Source: Deltaproteobacteria bacterium (GTDB taxonomy: Bacteria; Myxococcota; Myxococcia; Myxococcales; Anaeromyxobacteraceae). Taken from it: a stretch of DNA of 64,000 nucleotides. The stretch is from the NCBI GenBank assembly GCA_016214955.1, contig JACRMN010000012.1:899044-963043 (forward strand). The letters run 5' to 3'. The notes below the pieces were generated by a model, which was not told where the DNA came from, did not search any database, and was given only the letters and a program-made list of their open reading frames with translations. Below, one piece after another: positions 20,203 through 27,882 of the stretch (within the stretch, counting starts at the first letter, position 1; every line of letters starts with the position of its first letter). The position numbers and the translations under genes were made by a program.

Positions 20203-21563
20203 GCCTGAAGTTCGACATCGAGTGGTTACCGGCACCAGGAGTCCGTGACCCCGCCGAGGCGGCGACTTGGGCTGAGATGTCGCTGGTGCTCAACGGCGAC
20301 AAGGTATCGCGGGTCTTGGACGAGCGCCTGAATTCGGGCCGCAACAGCTACTTCGGGAGCGCACTTCCGCTTGCGGAGTGGCTTGTTGATGCCTGGCCAA
20401 GGCTGGTCCACGAACGCCGCGCTCCTGTCCCCCTGCGGGAAGCGCTCACAACCAGGACGGGGGCAGCCGAACCTTCGATCGGAGTCACACGCAGTGACTT
20501 CTACGAGTGGGTGGGATACCACTCGCTTCGTGCTGCACGGGATGGCGGAGTCGTCCCAGACATTCGTATCGTCAGGTTCGACAGTTCCTCGTTCGCCGTT
20601 CGAGTGAACTCCGATGTCGGAGCTCTTGCGCCGGGTGTGACTGTTCGATTCATCGCCGAGGCCGACGCCCGTGTGCCGGCGGTAGAACTCCAGGCAGAAC
20701 TGCATAGGGTCATCGAGTCTGCCGTCGCGCGGCTCAAGGGCGTTAGCACAGAACGGGTTCAGCGCTTGCGTGAGCGCTGGTGCGCCGCCCATAGCGAGGC
20801 TGCCACGGTTGCCGGTCGGCTAGGCGTGGACGACGAGACCCTGTCGCCTGATGAGCGAGAGGCTATCGACGAAGTTGTAGGCGATCCGGAACGCGAGATC
20901 CTACTTGGCATCGCGGAGGGTTCAGCCGCGGCGTCAGTCGCTCGTCGACTGAGCGAGGCCCGAACTGTAAGAAATGATGAACCCGACGCGGCTCCTGCCG
21001 GCAAGGCGTGGGTGCATCTTGAGGAAACGCTGCATCGGTTGCGTCTGGGCCGGCCGTGGCTCACGGGGTGGGCTGCTGCGTCGCAGTTTCGGACGGCGGT
21101 CGGCCTGAGCGCGATGGATGCCCCGGCCAAGGTGTTTCCGATGTTCTTAGAGGAACGATGTGGATGGCCGCAGGAGCGCCAGCTGTTTGCCCTGACCGCT
21201 CCCCCGACGGGTGTCGAAACAGTACACGTGAAGCACTCGGATCGAACGCCCGTCGTAATGACGGCCACGACAACTCCACAGGCACATCGGTTCCGGCTGG
21301 CGCGATCGCTGTACTACTTCTTGTTCCTCAACGGTCCTGGAGATCGAGCTGTCTCTGACTCGCATCTCATTCAGGGTCGCCTGAGTGAAGCAAATGCATT
21401 TGCTGCGGAACTGCTCGCACCAGCTGAGCTGATCCGCGCACACGCCCCTCCGGGCTCTATTTGGACGCGAGAGCAACGCAAGCTCGTTGCAAAGGAGCTC
21501 GGTGTCGATCAACGCGTCGTGGCTCACCAGATCGAGAACCGTGACCTTGGTTACGCTGCCTGA
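20199..21563 (+). CDS. ImmA/IrrE-like protein lacking the HExxH zinc site
   Basis: A 454-residue protein. The ATG at 20199 is preferred over 20181 because it overlaps the previous stop as ATGA. The C-terminal part resembles ImmA/IrrE metallopeptidases: SEANAFAAELLAPAEL matches the family segment after the active site. Where the zinc motif HExxH is expected, the sequence reads RFRLARSLYYFLF, so both His and the catalytic Glu are absent. The protein is therefore probably a sensor or binding protein, not a protease. An HTH-like helix (VAKELGVDQRVVAHQI) closes the protein. Paired with the upstream 135-residue protein; possibly a regulator, antitoxin or defence sensor. Confidence 0.65.
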   Translation: MSLKFDIEWLPAPGVRDPAEAATWAEMSLVLNGDKVSRVLDERLNSGRNSYFGSALPLAEWLVDAWPRLVHERRAPVPLREALTTRTGAAEPSIGVTRSDFYEWVGYHSLRAARDGGVVPDIRIVRFDSSSFAVRVNSDVGALAPGVTVRFIAEADARVPAVELQAELHRVIESAVARLKGVSTERVQRLRERWCAAHSEAATVAGRLGVDDETLSPDEREAIDEVVGDPEREILLGIAEGSAAASVARRLSEARTVRNDEPDAAPAGKAWVHLEETLHRLRLGRPWLTGWAAASQFRTAVGLSAMDAPAKVFPMFLEERCGWPQERQLFALTAPPTGVETVHVKHSDRTPVVMTATTTPQAHRFRLARSLYYFLFLNGPGDRAVSDSHLIQGRLSEANAFAAELLAPAELIRAHAPPGSIWTREQRKLVAKELGVDQRVVAHQIENRDLGYAA

Positions 21564-21740
21564 ACGGTGTTGGTTCCGGGTACGGTGGAGTGCTGCCATT
21601 CTGGCGCCATTTCTTGGCCGGAAGCGGCCGGACCGAGGCGGAAGGAGACGGACGCGGACGGACACCCGAAACGGCTGAAGCTGCGGTCGACATTGGGAAA
21701 ACAGCGTGTCGGCGCGCGGTTAGCGTTCACGGCTCACAAA

Positions 21741-21764
21741 GTTCAAATCCCTTTTCCCGCTCCA
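21741..21764 (+). other. Attachment site: 3' end of tRNA-Gly(GCC)
   Basis: These 24 bases equal the 3' end of a bacterial tRNA-Gly(GCC): T-loop GTTCAAATCC, acceptor strand TTCCCGC, discriminator T and CCA. The partner acceptor strand (GCGGGAA), anticodon arm and a pairing T-stem strand are absent upstream, so this is not a tRNA gene. An element that integrates at a tRNA 3' end leaves such a fragment at its far end, which puts the mobile island to the left. The intact tRNA-Gly should then be upstream of this window. Confidence 0.75.
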
Positions 21765-21768
21765 TCTA

Positions 21769-21794
21769 AGGCCCCGGTTCGCCGGGGCCTTTTT
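21769..21794 (+). terminator. Rho-independent terminator behind tRNA-Gly fragment
   Basis: A perfect 9-bp stem AGGCCCCGG / CCGGGGCCT closes a TTCG loop and runs into five T residues. It directly follows the tRNA 3' fragment and is probably the original terminator of the chromosomal tRNA-Gly gene, now separated from the tRNA body. Confidence 0.9.
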
Positions 21795-21828
21795 CATTCC
21801 ACCCCCTCCATGTGCCCCACCTGTGCCC

Positions 21829-22200
21829 CTACGGCGCCGGAGCCGGCGTGATCGCGGGGGTTTCGGCCCGGGCCACCTGTGGCGGAGGCTTGTCGAGCAG
21901 CTGGACCGCGTCCCGCTTCACGTCCGGCGAGAGGTGCGCGTAGCGCATCGTCATGTCGATGGTGGCGTGGCCGAGGAGCTCCTGCACCGCCTTGAGCGCC
22001 ACGCCCCGCATCACCAGGTGTGAAGCGAAGGTGTGCCGGAGGTCGTGCGTCGTGAGCCGCTTCGCGAGGCCGGCCCTGGCGCAAGTCCGGGGGACCACCT
22101 GCTTCACCCGGTTGTGGTTGAGCCGCTTCCCGGTGGCCTCGCAGAACACGTACGGCCCCCGCAGGTGACGGTGCGCCTGCAGCGTTGCCACCCTTCGAGG
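21829..22200 (-). pseudogene. Truncated tyrosine recombinase (island integrase remnant)
   Basis: About 120 C-terminal residues of a phage-type integrase remain. The catalytic [11 protein letters not shown] (His and second Arg), [10 protein letters not shown] (third His) and MRYAHL (nucleophile Tyr) are intact. The first catalytic Arg and all upstream domains are gone; similarity stops near [15 protein letters not shown]. The protein cannot be active. It points toward the tRNA-Gly fragment 65 bases away, the normal position of an island integrase, so it is probably the remnant of an older element at the same tRNA. The frame runs on upstream to about 22734 without homology. Confidence 0.85.
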
Positions 22201-22443
22201 GTGCGCTCGCGAATGCCATCGCCCCATGCGGCCCGAGCGCCCCCGACGCGGCGGTCGACCTTCGTACGCGAGATGAGCGGTCGAGACCTTTCGTGACGGC
22301 CGCGCGAGACGCCTGGCTGAGGGGACTCCTCGCGAACGGGTGGACCCAGGCGGAGTGGCAGCAGATCGCCGAGGCATGGCGATAGCAGGAGAGCAGCGCC
22401 AGCGCTCTTGCACAGGACCCGTGCAAGCATTAAACTGGCTCCC

Positions 22444-22737
22444 GTGATCCTCGACTTCGCCGACCAGGCCACCGAGGACATCTTCCATGGGGTGACGAGC
22501 AAGGCCGCACGCCGCAGCCTGCCGCAGGAGCTGTGGGGCGCGGCTCGGCGCAAGCTCGACCGGCTCAACGCGGCGCGAGAGCCCCGAGACCTCGCCGACC
22601 CGCCCGGCAACCGCCTGGAGGCCCTCAAGGGAGACTACGCGGGCTTCTTCAGCATCCGGGTGAACGACCAATACCGCATCGTCTTCCGGTTCGAGCACGG
22701 CGACGCCCGCGCGGTCCAGATCGTCGACTATCACTGA
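22444..22737 (+). CDS. higB: HigB-type mRNA interferase toxin
   Basis: A 97-residue RelE/HigB-fold toxin. The GTG at 22444 gives the family's usual length and the start [16 protein letters not shown]. The C-terminal pattern [15 protein letters not shown] then VQIVDYH is diagnostic of plasmid-maintenance killer proteins, which cut mRNA on the ribosome. The antitoxin gene follows after 11 bases in the toxin-first order normal for higBA. It lies just outside the tRNA-bounded island beside an integrase remnant, a typical place for a stabilising toxin-antitoxin pair. Confidence 0.9.
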   Translation: MILDFADQATEDIFHGVTSKAARRSLPQELWGAARRKLDRLNAAREPRDLADPPGNRLEALKGDYAGFFSIRVNDQYRIVFRFEHGDARAVQIVDYH

Positions 22738-22748
22738 GGAGAGCCGTC

Positions 22749-23066
22749 ATGCTGCCCAAGAACAGGCCCCCGACCCCGCCCGGCGAGATGCTTCTCGAGG
22801 AGTACCTCCGGCCCCGCGGCATCACCCAGGTCGACCTGGCGGCGCGCATGGGCGTGCCGATCCAGCGGGTGAACACCATCGTCAACGGGAAGCGCGGCAT
22901 CACCGCCGAGACGGCCATCCTGCTCTCGGAGGCGCTGAACACCAGCCCGGAGCTCTGGATGGGGCTGCAGGCGAACCACGACCTCTGGCAGGCGCTGCGG
23001 AAGCGGGGAAGCAGGCGCGTCGGATCCGGGGGGGCACGAGGGGTGGGCAAGCATCGAGCGGCTTGA
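22749..23066 (+). CDS. higA: HigA-type antitoxin, XRE family
   Basis: A 105-residue DNA-binding antitoxin. The start PPTPPGEMLLEEYLRP and helix-turn-helix TQVDLAARMGVPIQRVNTIV are typical of HigA/VapI proteins. The segment ELWMGLQANHDLWQA follows as expected. The last 20 residues (RRVGSGGARG...) look unusual and may be a 3' extension by local sequence change. It should neutralise HigB and repress its own promoter. It is cotranscribed with the toxin; GAGGAG lies a few bases before the ATG. Confidence 0.9.
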   Translation: MLPKNRPPTPPGEMLLEEYLRPRGITQVDLAARMGVPIQRVNTIVNGKRGITAETAILLSEALNTSPELWMGLQANHDLWQALRKRGSRRVGSGGARGVGKHRAA

Positions 23067-23304
23067 CTCAGGCGAGGGTTGGGCATTGGCCATGTCTGCC
23101 CCAGCTCCTGGCCCAGCTGGCGCTCCCCGGGAATGAGCGGGAGCTGCGGTAGATCCTCGCGGAGCTGGCCATGCTCTCGGCGTGGAAGCCCATCACCGCC
23201 GGCCTGGCCAGGGCACCCCCGCCTCGAGCCGACTGCGGTGTCAGGCGGGGTCGACGACATGCAGGGGCAGGGATCGGGTCCCTTGCCCGGGAAGTCGAAA
23301 CCGG

Positions 23305-23322
23305 ATATGATGCTCGTCATAT
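23305..23322 (+). promoter_or_regulatory. Probable TetR operator before tetR
   Basis: The near-perfect palindrome ATATGATGCTCGTCATAT ends 13 bases before the start of the TetR gene. The same core (TATGATG-N2-C-R-TCATA) occurs once more before the first SDR gene. This pair fits autoregulation plus control of the adjacent operon. Confidence 0.65.
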
Positions 23323-23335
23323 TTGTGAGCCCGCG

Positions 23336-23917
23336 ATGAAACGACCCGCCCAGAGCCGCAAGGAAGCCACGCACGAGCGCATCGTCGACGTCGCGTCGCG
23401 CGCCATCCGGCGCAGCGGATATCAAGGCATCGGCGTCGCCGACCTCATGAAGGAGGCCGGCCTGACGCACGGAGGCTTCTACGCCCACTTCGAGTCGCGT
23501 GACGCGCTGCTCGCCGAGGTGGCCGACCGGGCCGGAGCCGAGAGCGTGGCCACGCTGGAGCGCATCGCGGCCGGCGCGCCGCGGGGGAGGGGGCTCGAGG
23601 CCCTGCTCCGGGCGTACCTCTCGAAGCCGCACGAGAAGGCCGTCGAGACGGGGTGCCCGGTCGCCGCCCTCGGCTCGGAGATGCCGCGTCAGGCGCCCGA
23701 GGTCAGGCGGGCCGCCACCCGGCGCATCAAGGAGCTGATCGACCTCGTCGGCCGCCAGTCGCCGGACTGGGGTGAGCCGGGCGCGCACGAGCGCGCACTC
23801 GTCACCGTCGCGACCATGCTGGGCGCCCTGGTGCTCTCGCGCGCGGTCGACGACCCGCGACTCTCGGACTCCCTGCGCGAAGCCGCGCTGAAGTCTCTCT
23901 CTCCCGCGCGCGGCTGA
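23336..23917 (+). CDS. TetR/AcrR-family transcriptional regulator
   Basis: A 193-residue repressor-type protein. The N-terminal helix-turn-helix is clear (SYQ... region GIGVADLMKEAGLTHGGFYAHF, where only the fold pattern is quoted), followed by an all-helical ligand domain with KAVETGCPVAALGSEM, a segment common in TetR proteins that control NAD(P)-dependent oxidoreductases. The ATG at 23336 directly follows a palindromic operator. A second copy of this operator lies before the short-chain dehydrogenase gene downstream, so this protein probably represses itself and the SDR operon until an inducer, perhaps a reactive carbonyl or quinone, binds. Confidence 0.85.
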   Translation: MKRPAQSRKEATHERIVDVASRAIRRSGYQGIGVADLMKEAGLTHGGFYAHFESRDALLAEVADRAGAESVATLERIAAGAPRGRGLEALLRAYLSKPHEKAVETGCPVAALGSEMPRQAPEVRRAATRRIKELIDLVGRQSPDWGEPGAHERALVTVATMLGALVLSRAVDDPRLSDSLREAALKSLSPARG

Positions 23918-23963
23918 CGCGGGCCGATCTCGATCGAACGGAGCCTTTGCGGTTGCGTCCGAA

Positions 23964-23979
23964 TATGATGACCATCATA
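23964..23979 (+). promoter_or_regulatory. Second TetR operator before SDR operon
   Basis: TATGATGACCATCATA is a perfect 7-bp inverted repeat with a 2-bp spacer. It matches the palindrome before tetR in 14 of 16 positions and lies about 85 bases before the first SDR start, so it probably overlaps that promoter. Confidence 0.65.
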
Positions 23980-24065
23980 CAGCAGCGATCCACCCACCGG
24001 CGGCCTCCGGCCGCCGCTCCCACTACCCAGCACGCCTCACACGCATCCACCGAAAGGAAGTTCCG

Positions 24066-24773
24066 ATGAAGATCCAGAACTCCGTCGCGCTCGTCACCGG
24101 CGCCAACCGCGGCCTCGGCGCCGCATTCGCCCGCGGCCTGCTTGCGGCCGGCGCGGCCAAGGTCTACGCGGCGGCGCGCGATCCCTCCACCGTCCAGCTG
24201 CCCGGCGTCGCACCGGTGCGCCTCGACGTGACGCACCCGGAGCACGCGGCCGCGCTCGCGCGCGAGCTCGGTGACGTGACGCTGCTCGTGAACAACGCGG
24301 GCATCTTCGAGCCCGGACCGCTGCTCGAGGCGGGCAGCGTCGACGCGCTGCGCCGGCTGGTCGAGACCAACGCCGTCGGTCCGCTCCGCCTGGTCCAGGC
24401 GTTCGCGCCGGTGCTCGCTCGAAACGGCGGCGGCGCCGTCGTCCACGTGCTCTCGGCCCTGAGCTGGCTGACGCTGCCCGGCACCGGCGCCTACAGCGCC
24501 TCGAAAGCTGCCGGCTGGGCGCTCGGCAACGCGCTCAGGCAGGAGCTGAAGGCGCAGCGCACTGAGCTCCTGGCGATCCACGCTGCATTCATCGACACGG
24601 ACATGGCCCGTGGCGCGCCCGGGCCGAAGATCGCCCCCGAGGACGTCGTGCGGCAGGCGCTCGCCACGCTCGAGGCCAGTCGGTTCGAGCTGCTGGCCGA
24701 CGACGTCACCCGCGGCGTCAAGCAGGGGTTCGTCGCCGAGCCCCCCGTGTACGTGACGGGGCCGAAGGCGTGA
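24066..24773 (+). CDS. Short-chain dehydrogenase/reductase
   Basis: A 235-residue classical SDR. The Rossmann motif TGANRGLG is at residues 12-19, the NNAG motif at about 78, and the catalytic Ser then YSASK with Tyr and Lys near 143-155. It should use NADP(H) to oxidise or reduce a small alcohol or carbonyl. The substrate cannot be told. AAAGGAAG lies just upstream of the ATG. Expression is likely controlled by the upstream TetR protein through the operator at 23964. A second SDR follows after 76 bases. Confidence 0.88.
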   Translation: MKIQNSVALVTGANRGLGAAFARGLLAAGAAKVYAAARDPSTVQLPGVAPVRLDVTHPEHAAALARELGDVTLLVNNAGIFEPGPLLEAGSVDALRRLVETNAVGPLRLVQAFAPVLARNGGGAVVHVLSALSWLTLPGTGAYSASKAAGWALGNALRQELKAQRTELLAIHAAFIDTDMARGAPGPKIAPEDVVRQALATLEASRFELLADDVTRGVKQGFVAEPPVYVTGPKA

Positions 24774-24849
24774 GCGCAAACGTCATGGACCTCCTCATCA
24801 CGTCGCACCACGTTCCTCGATGGTATCCGCTGCCCCCAGGAGCCTCGCC

Positions 24850-25671
24850 ATGAAGCTGTCCGGACACACCATCCTAGTCACCGGCGGCAGCGCCGGCATC
24901 GGGCTCGCCTTCGCCACCAAGTTCCTCGAGCTCGGCAATGAGGTCATCATCACCGGCCGCCGCAAGTCGAGGCTCGACCAGATCAAGAAGAACCATCCCG
25001 GGCTCCACACGATCGCGAGCGACGTCTCGGATGCGGCCAGCGTTGCGTCCCTTGCTGCGGAGGTGAGGGAGCACTTCCCGAGGCTCGACGTCTTGATGAA
25101 CAACGCCGGGGTCATGGTGAGCCGGAACCTCGCTGTCCCGGCGGCAGACCTCGGGGCGCTCACCTCGGAGATCGACATCAACGTGAACGGAACCATTCGC
25201 ACCACGTCGGCGCTCATCGACGTGATCCGTGCCAACAGGGGCACGATCATCAACGTCTCGAGCGCGCTTGCGTTCGTTCCGCTGACCAGCGCCCCCATCT
25301 ACTGCGCCACGAAGGCGGCGATCCACTCCTACACCAGCTCCTTGCGCTTCCAGCTGCAAGACGCCGGCGTGCAGGTCGTGGAGCTCATGCCCCCGGCCGT
25401 GAAGACCGAGCTGACGGAGGGCCTGTCCGAGGCCAGCGGCATCAAGCTCATCACCACGGACGAGCTCGTCGCCGCCACGATCAAGGCCCTGGAGGCGGGA
25501 AAGGTCGAGATCCGGCCTGGCCAGGCCAACCAGCTGCACTGGATGTCGCGACTCGCGCCGGGGGTCATCAACGGCATGCTCCACAAGGCATCGAAGCCGC
25601 TCATCCCGGGCGAGGGTGAGAGCGGCGGCGGCGGGTCGAGCGCTTGGGGGCACCGGGGCGGCCTGGCATGA
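24850..25671 (+). CDS. DltE-like short-chain dehydrogenase/reductase
   Basis: A 273-residue SDR, started at the ATG at 24850 where the Rossmann fold begins (MKLSGHTILVTGGSAGIG). It has NNAGVMVS, a catalytic Ser in NVSSAL, and YCATKAA with Tyr and Lys. The layout and EVIITGRRKS segment place it in the DltE-like branch, whose members are soluble oxidoreductases of unclear substrate. The last 20 residues are Gly/Ser-rich (ESGGGGSS). Its stop overlaps the hydrolase start as ATGA, so the two are cotranslated. Confidence 0.88.
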   Translation: MKLSGHTILVTGGSAGIGLAFATKFLELGNEVIITGRRKSRLDQIKKNHPGLHTIASDVSDAASVASLAAEVREHFPRLDVLMNNAGVMVSRNLAVPAADLGALTSEIDINVNGTIRTTSALIDVIRANRGTIINVSSALAFVPLTSAPIYCATKAAIHSYTSSLRFQLQDAGVQVVELMPPAVKTELTEGLSEASGIKLITTDELVAATIKALEAGKVEIRPGQANQLHWMSRLAPGVINGMLHKASKPLIPGEGESGGGGSSAWGHRGGLA

Positions 25672-26438
25672 GCGACGCGATCGTGCTGCTGCATGGCTCG
25701 GCAAACGGGTCCTACTCCTGGGGCCAGGTCCGGCGCGCGCTCGCGTCGCACCGCGCGAAAGTCCTCGCACCCGACATGCTCGGCTACGGAGGCGCGCCGC
25801 CGCCCAGCGAGACATGGACCCTGCTCGAGGAGGTGGAGCACCTGCGGCGCTCGATCGACCAGTTGCACGACGGCAAGATTCACCTGGTGGCGCATTCGCT
25901 CGGTTCGCTCTTCGCGCTCCACCTGCGGCTCACGCTCGGCGAACGGGTCACCCGGATGACGCTCCTCGACCCGGTGGTCGTGAGCGTGCTGCGGGAGGCC
26001 GGCGAGGTCGACGGCTACGCCGAGATGGAGGCGCAGTACCAGCGCTTCATGAGCCTGGTGGGCGACCCGACGGCGGCCGCGCGGGCGTTCGTGGACCACT
26101 GGAGCGGTGCGGGAGCCTGGGAACGGATCGGGGACAAGGCGCGGGCGACCATCACCGCGCTCGTGCCGAAGCTGCGCCTCGAGATGATCGCCACGCGCTC
26201 CGACACGACGGCGCTGAACTCCCTGGCCGCCTCGCCGCCGCCGACCATCCTCGTCGTCGGTGAGCGCACGAGGGTTGCGCCGAGAGCCGTGGCTCGCCAG
26301 CTGGCCCAGTCCCTCCGCGCCGCTGCGACCGTCGTCGTTCCCGGGGCAGGCCACATGCTCCCGCTCACACACGCAGCCGCCGTCGCAGAGGCGGTCTGTT
26401 GCGTTCTGGACCGCCCCGCCTGGGACTCCGCGCCGTGA
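25668..26438 (+). CDS. Alpha/beta hydrolase
   Basis: A 256-residue alpha/beta-hydrolase. It shows the oxyanion segment LLHGSANGSYSW, a nucleophile elbow AHSLGS with catalytic Ser near residue 84, and the C-terminal catalytic His in GAGHMLPL. The acid is probably the Asp or Glu after ILVVGE. It should cleave an ester or related bond, but the substrate is unknown. Start and upstream stop overlap (ATGA). It closes the operon with the two SDR genes, so a short catabolic or detoxification route of small organics is plausible. Confidence 0.85.
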   Translation: MSDAIVLLHGSANGSYSWGQVRRALASHRAKVLAPDMLGYGGAPPPSETWTLLEEVEHLRRSIDQLHDGKIHLVAHSLGSLFALHLRLTLGERVTRMTLLDPVVVSVLREAGEVDGYAEMEAQYQRFMSLVGDPTAAARAFVDHWSGAGAWERIGDKARATITALVPKLRLEMIATRSDTTALNSLAASPPPTILVVGERTRVAPRAVARQLAQSLRAAATVVVPGAGHMLPLTHAAAVAEAVCCVLDRPAWDSAP

Positions 26439-26634
26439 GGACCTCGTTCGCGCCCATACGCGCGTCGCGACGCTACGACGATGCCATGAGGCCACTCATC
26501 ACCGCTGGGTGAAGCGCGTCGACGCGCGCCCGGTGCTCACGGCGTCGCCGGGCTCTCGTAGCGCGCCAACTCGAGTGCGAAGGTGGCGGGAGGCTCCATC
26601 TTGCCGAGCAGAGAACCACGAGCGGTGAGCCGCC

Positions 26635-27882
26635 TCATGGCAGCTGCCGCCCGAGCGCCCGTTCGAGCTGCGCCACGGCTCGGTTCAGCGCTTCCAGCGC
26701 GTCGATCCGGTCCCGCCGCCCGTCGACGGCATCCCGGCGGACGAGCTGGTACCTGAGGGAGTCGATCTGCCCGGCCTCGTAGGCCCTGGCGGCCAGGGCG
26801 AGGTCATCGGCCAGGGCCGCGGTTGCCGCCGCGTCGAACGCCGCCAGCACCCGCCGCGCCGCGCCGAGGCGCCCGGCCGCCAGGCGCACCTCCTGGGCTG
26901 CGCGCCGCTCGAGCGCGGCCAGGGCCACCTGCGCCTGCTGGACGCGGGCCGCCGTGACGCCTCGCTCCCCCTGGTTTCGAGCGAAGAGCGGCAGCTCCAC
27001 AGAGAGCGTTCCGAGGACGATGCTGGCCTTCTCCTCGCGGCCGACCGTCACGCCGAGGGTCGGAGTGGGTACGGCCGATCGGTTCGCGAGGCTGGCCTCG
27101 GCCTCGGCGGCAGCCACGTCGAGGCGCGCAGCCGCGATGTCGCCGCGGCGGGCCAGCGCTTCCCGTACGAGCTCCTCCACGCTTCCCGAGAAGCCACGCC
27201 CCCAGGCCTCGAAGTCCGGAACGACATGGTCCGCGGTGACCTCCGACACCGTGCCCGGCTCTGCGCCCATGAGGAGCTCGAGCTCGGCGGCGGCGGCCAG
27301 GCGGTCCTGCTCGGCCTCTTCCGCCGCGCGCGCGGCGCGACCCCGCTCCACCCGGGTGCTGTTCACGTCGATGCGGGCAACGTCGCCCGCCTGGAAGCGC
27401 CGCTCGGCGGCGGTGGCCGCCTGCTCTGCGAACCGCAGCGCGTCCCCGGCTACCTCGGACCGGAGGCGTGCCGCGGAGGCGCGCCCCAGCAGCTCGCGGA
27501 CCGCGGCGGACACTCGCACCCGGGTTGCCGAGAGCCGGGCCTCGGCCGCGCCCACCGCGGCGCGCGCCGCGGCCACGCGGGCTCCCCGCTGGCCTCCCAG
27601 CTCGATCCGCTGTGACAGCGCCACCTCGCGATCGACGGTGCGCCGTCCCTCCGCCTCCCGGGGACCCACCCCAACCGACAGCTCCGGGTTCGACGCCAAG
27701 AAGAATGAGGCTCCCTCGAGGCGGGCCCGGGCAGCGCCGACCTCAGCCTCCGCAGCGCGCACCTCGCCGTTCCGGGCGAGGGCCCACTCCGTGGCCACGG
27801 CCAGCGTCAGCGGGTCGGCGGCCCCGGCCTCGCCGGCGGCAGCGGCGACCAGCAGCGCCACCAGCCCTTCACGGAGCGACAT
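26635..27882 (-). CDS. TolC-family outer-membrane channel of RND efflux (CzcC-like)
   Basis: A 415-residue outer membrane efflux protein. The start at 27882 gives a signal peptide MSLREGLVALLVAAAA...GEAGAA. The mature part has two long helical repeats rich in Ala, Arg and Glu (RAARAAEEAEQDRLAA) as in TolC/CzcC coiled-coil barrels. It carries metal ions from the RND pump across the outer membrane. The gene overlaps the 3' end of the pump gene by 14 bases and is the last of a five-gene minus-strand operon. Confidence 0.88.
   Translation of the reverse strand: MSLREGLVALLVAAAAGEAGAADPLTLAVATEWALARNGEVRAAEAEVGAARARLEGASFFLASNPELSVGVGPREAEGRRTVDREVALSQRIELGGQRGARVAAARAAVGAAEARLSATRVRVSAAVRELLGRASAARLRSEVAGDALRFAEQAATAAERRFQAGDVARIDVNSTRVERGRAARAAEEAEQDRLAAAAELELLMGAEPGTVSEVTADHVVPDFEAWGRGFSGSVEELVREALARRGDIAAARLDVAAAEAEASLANRSAVPTPTLGVTVGREEKASIVLGTLSVELPLFARNQGERGVTAARVQQAQVALAALERRAAQEVRLAAGRLGAARRVLAAFDAAATAALADDLALAARAYEAGQIDSLRYQLVRRDAVDGRRDRIDALEALNRAVAQLERALGRQLP

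Noticed and set aside
21700..21764. An intact tRNA gene at the island end
   Set aside because: Only the 3' part of the T-arm and acceptor strand fits; the upstream bases cannot form the matching stems or an anticodon arm.
22185..22385. A 66-codon plus-strand frame ending [13 protein letters not shown]
   Set aside because: It could be the tail of a lost gene, but there is no start or recognisable domain and it overlaps the end of the integrase remnant.
23067..23335. A possible reading frame with LPGNERELRQILAELAML between higA and tetR
   Set aside because: Short, without a start or family; no support as a gene.
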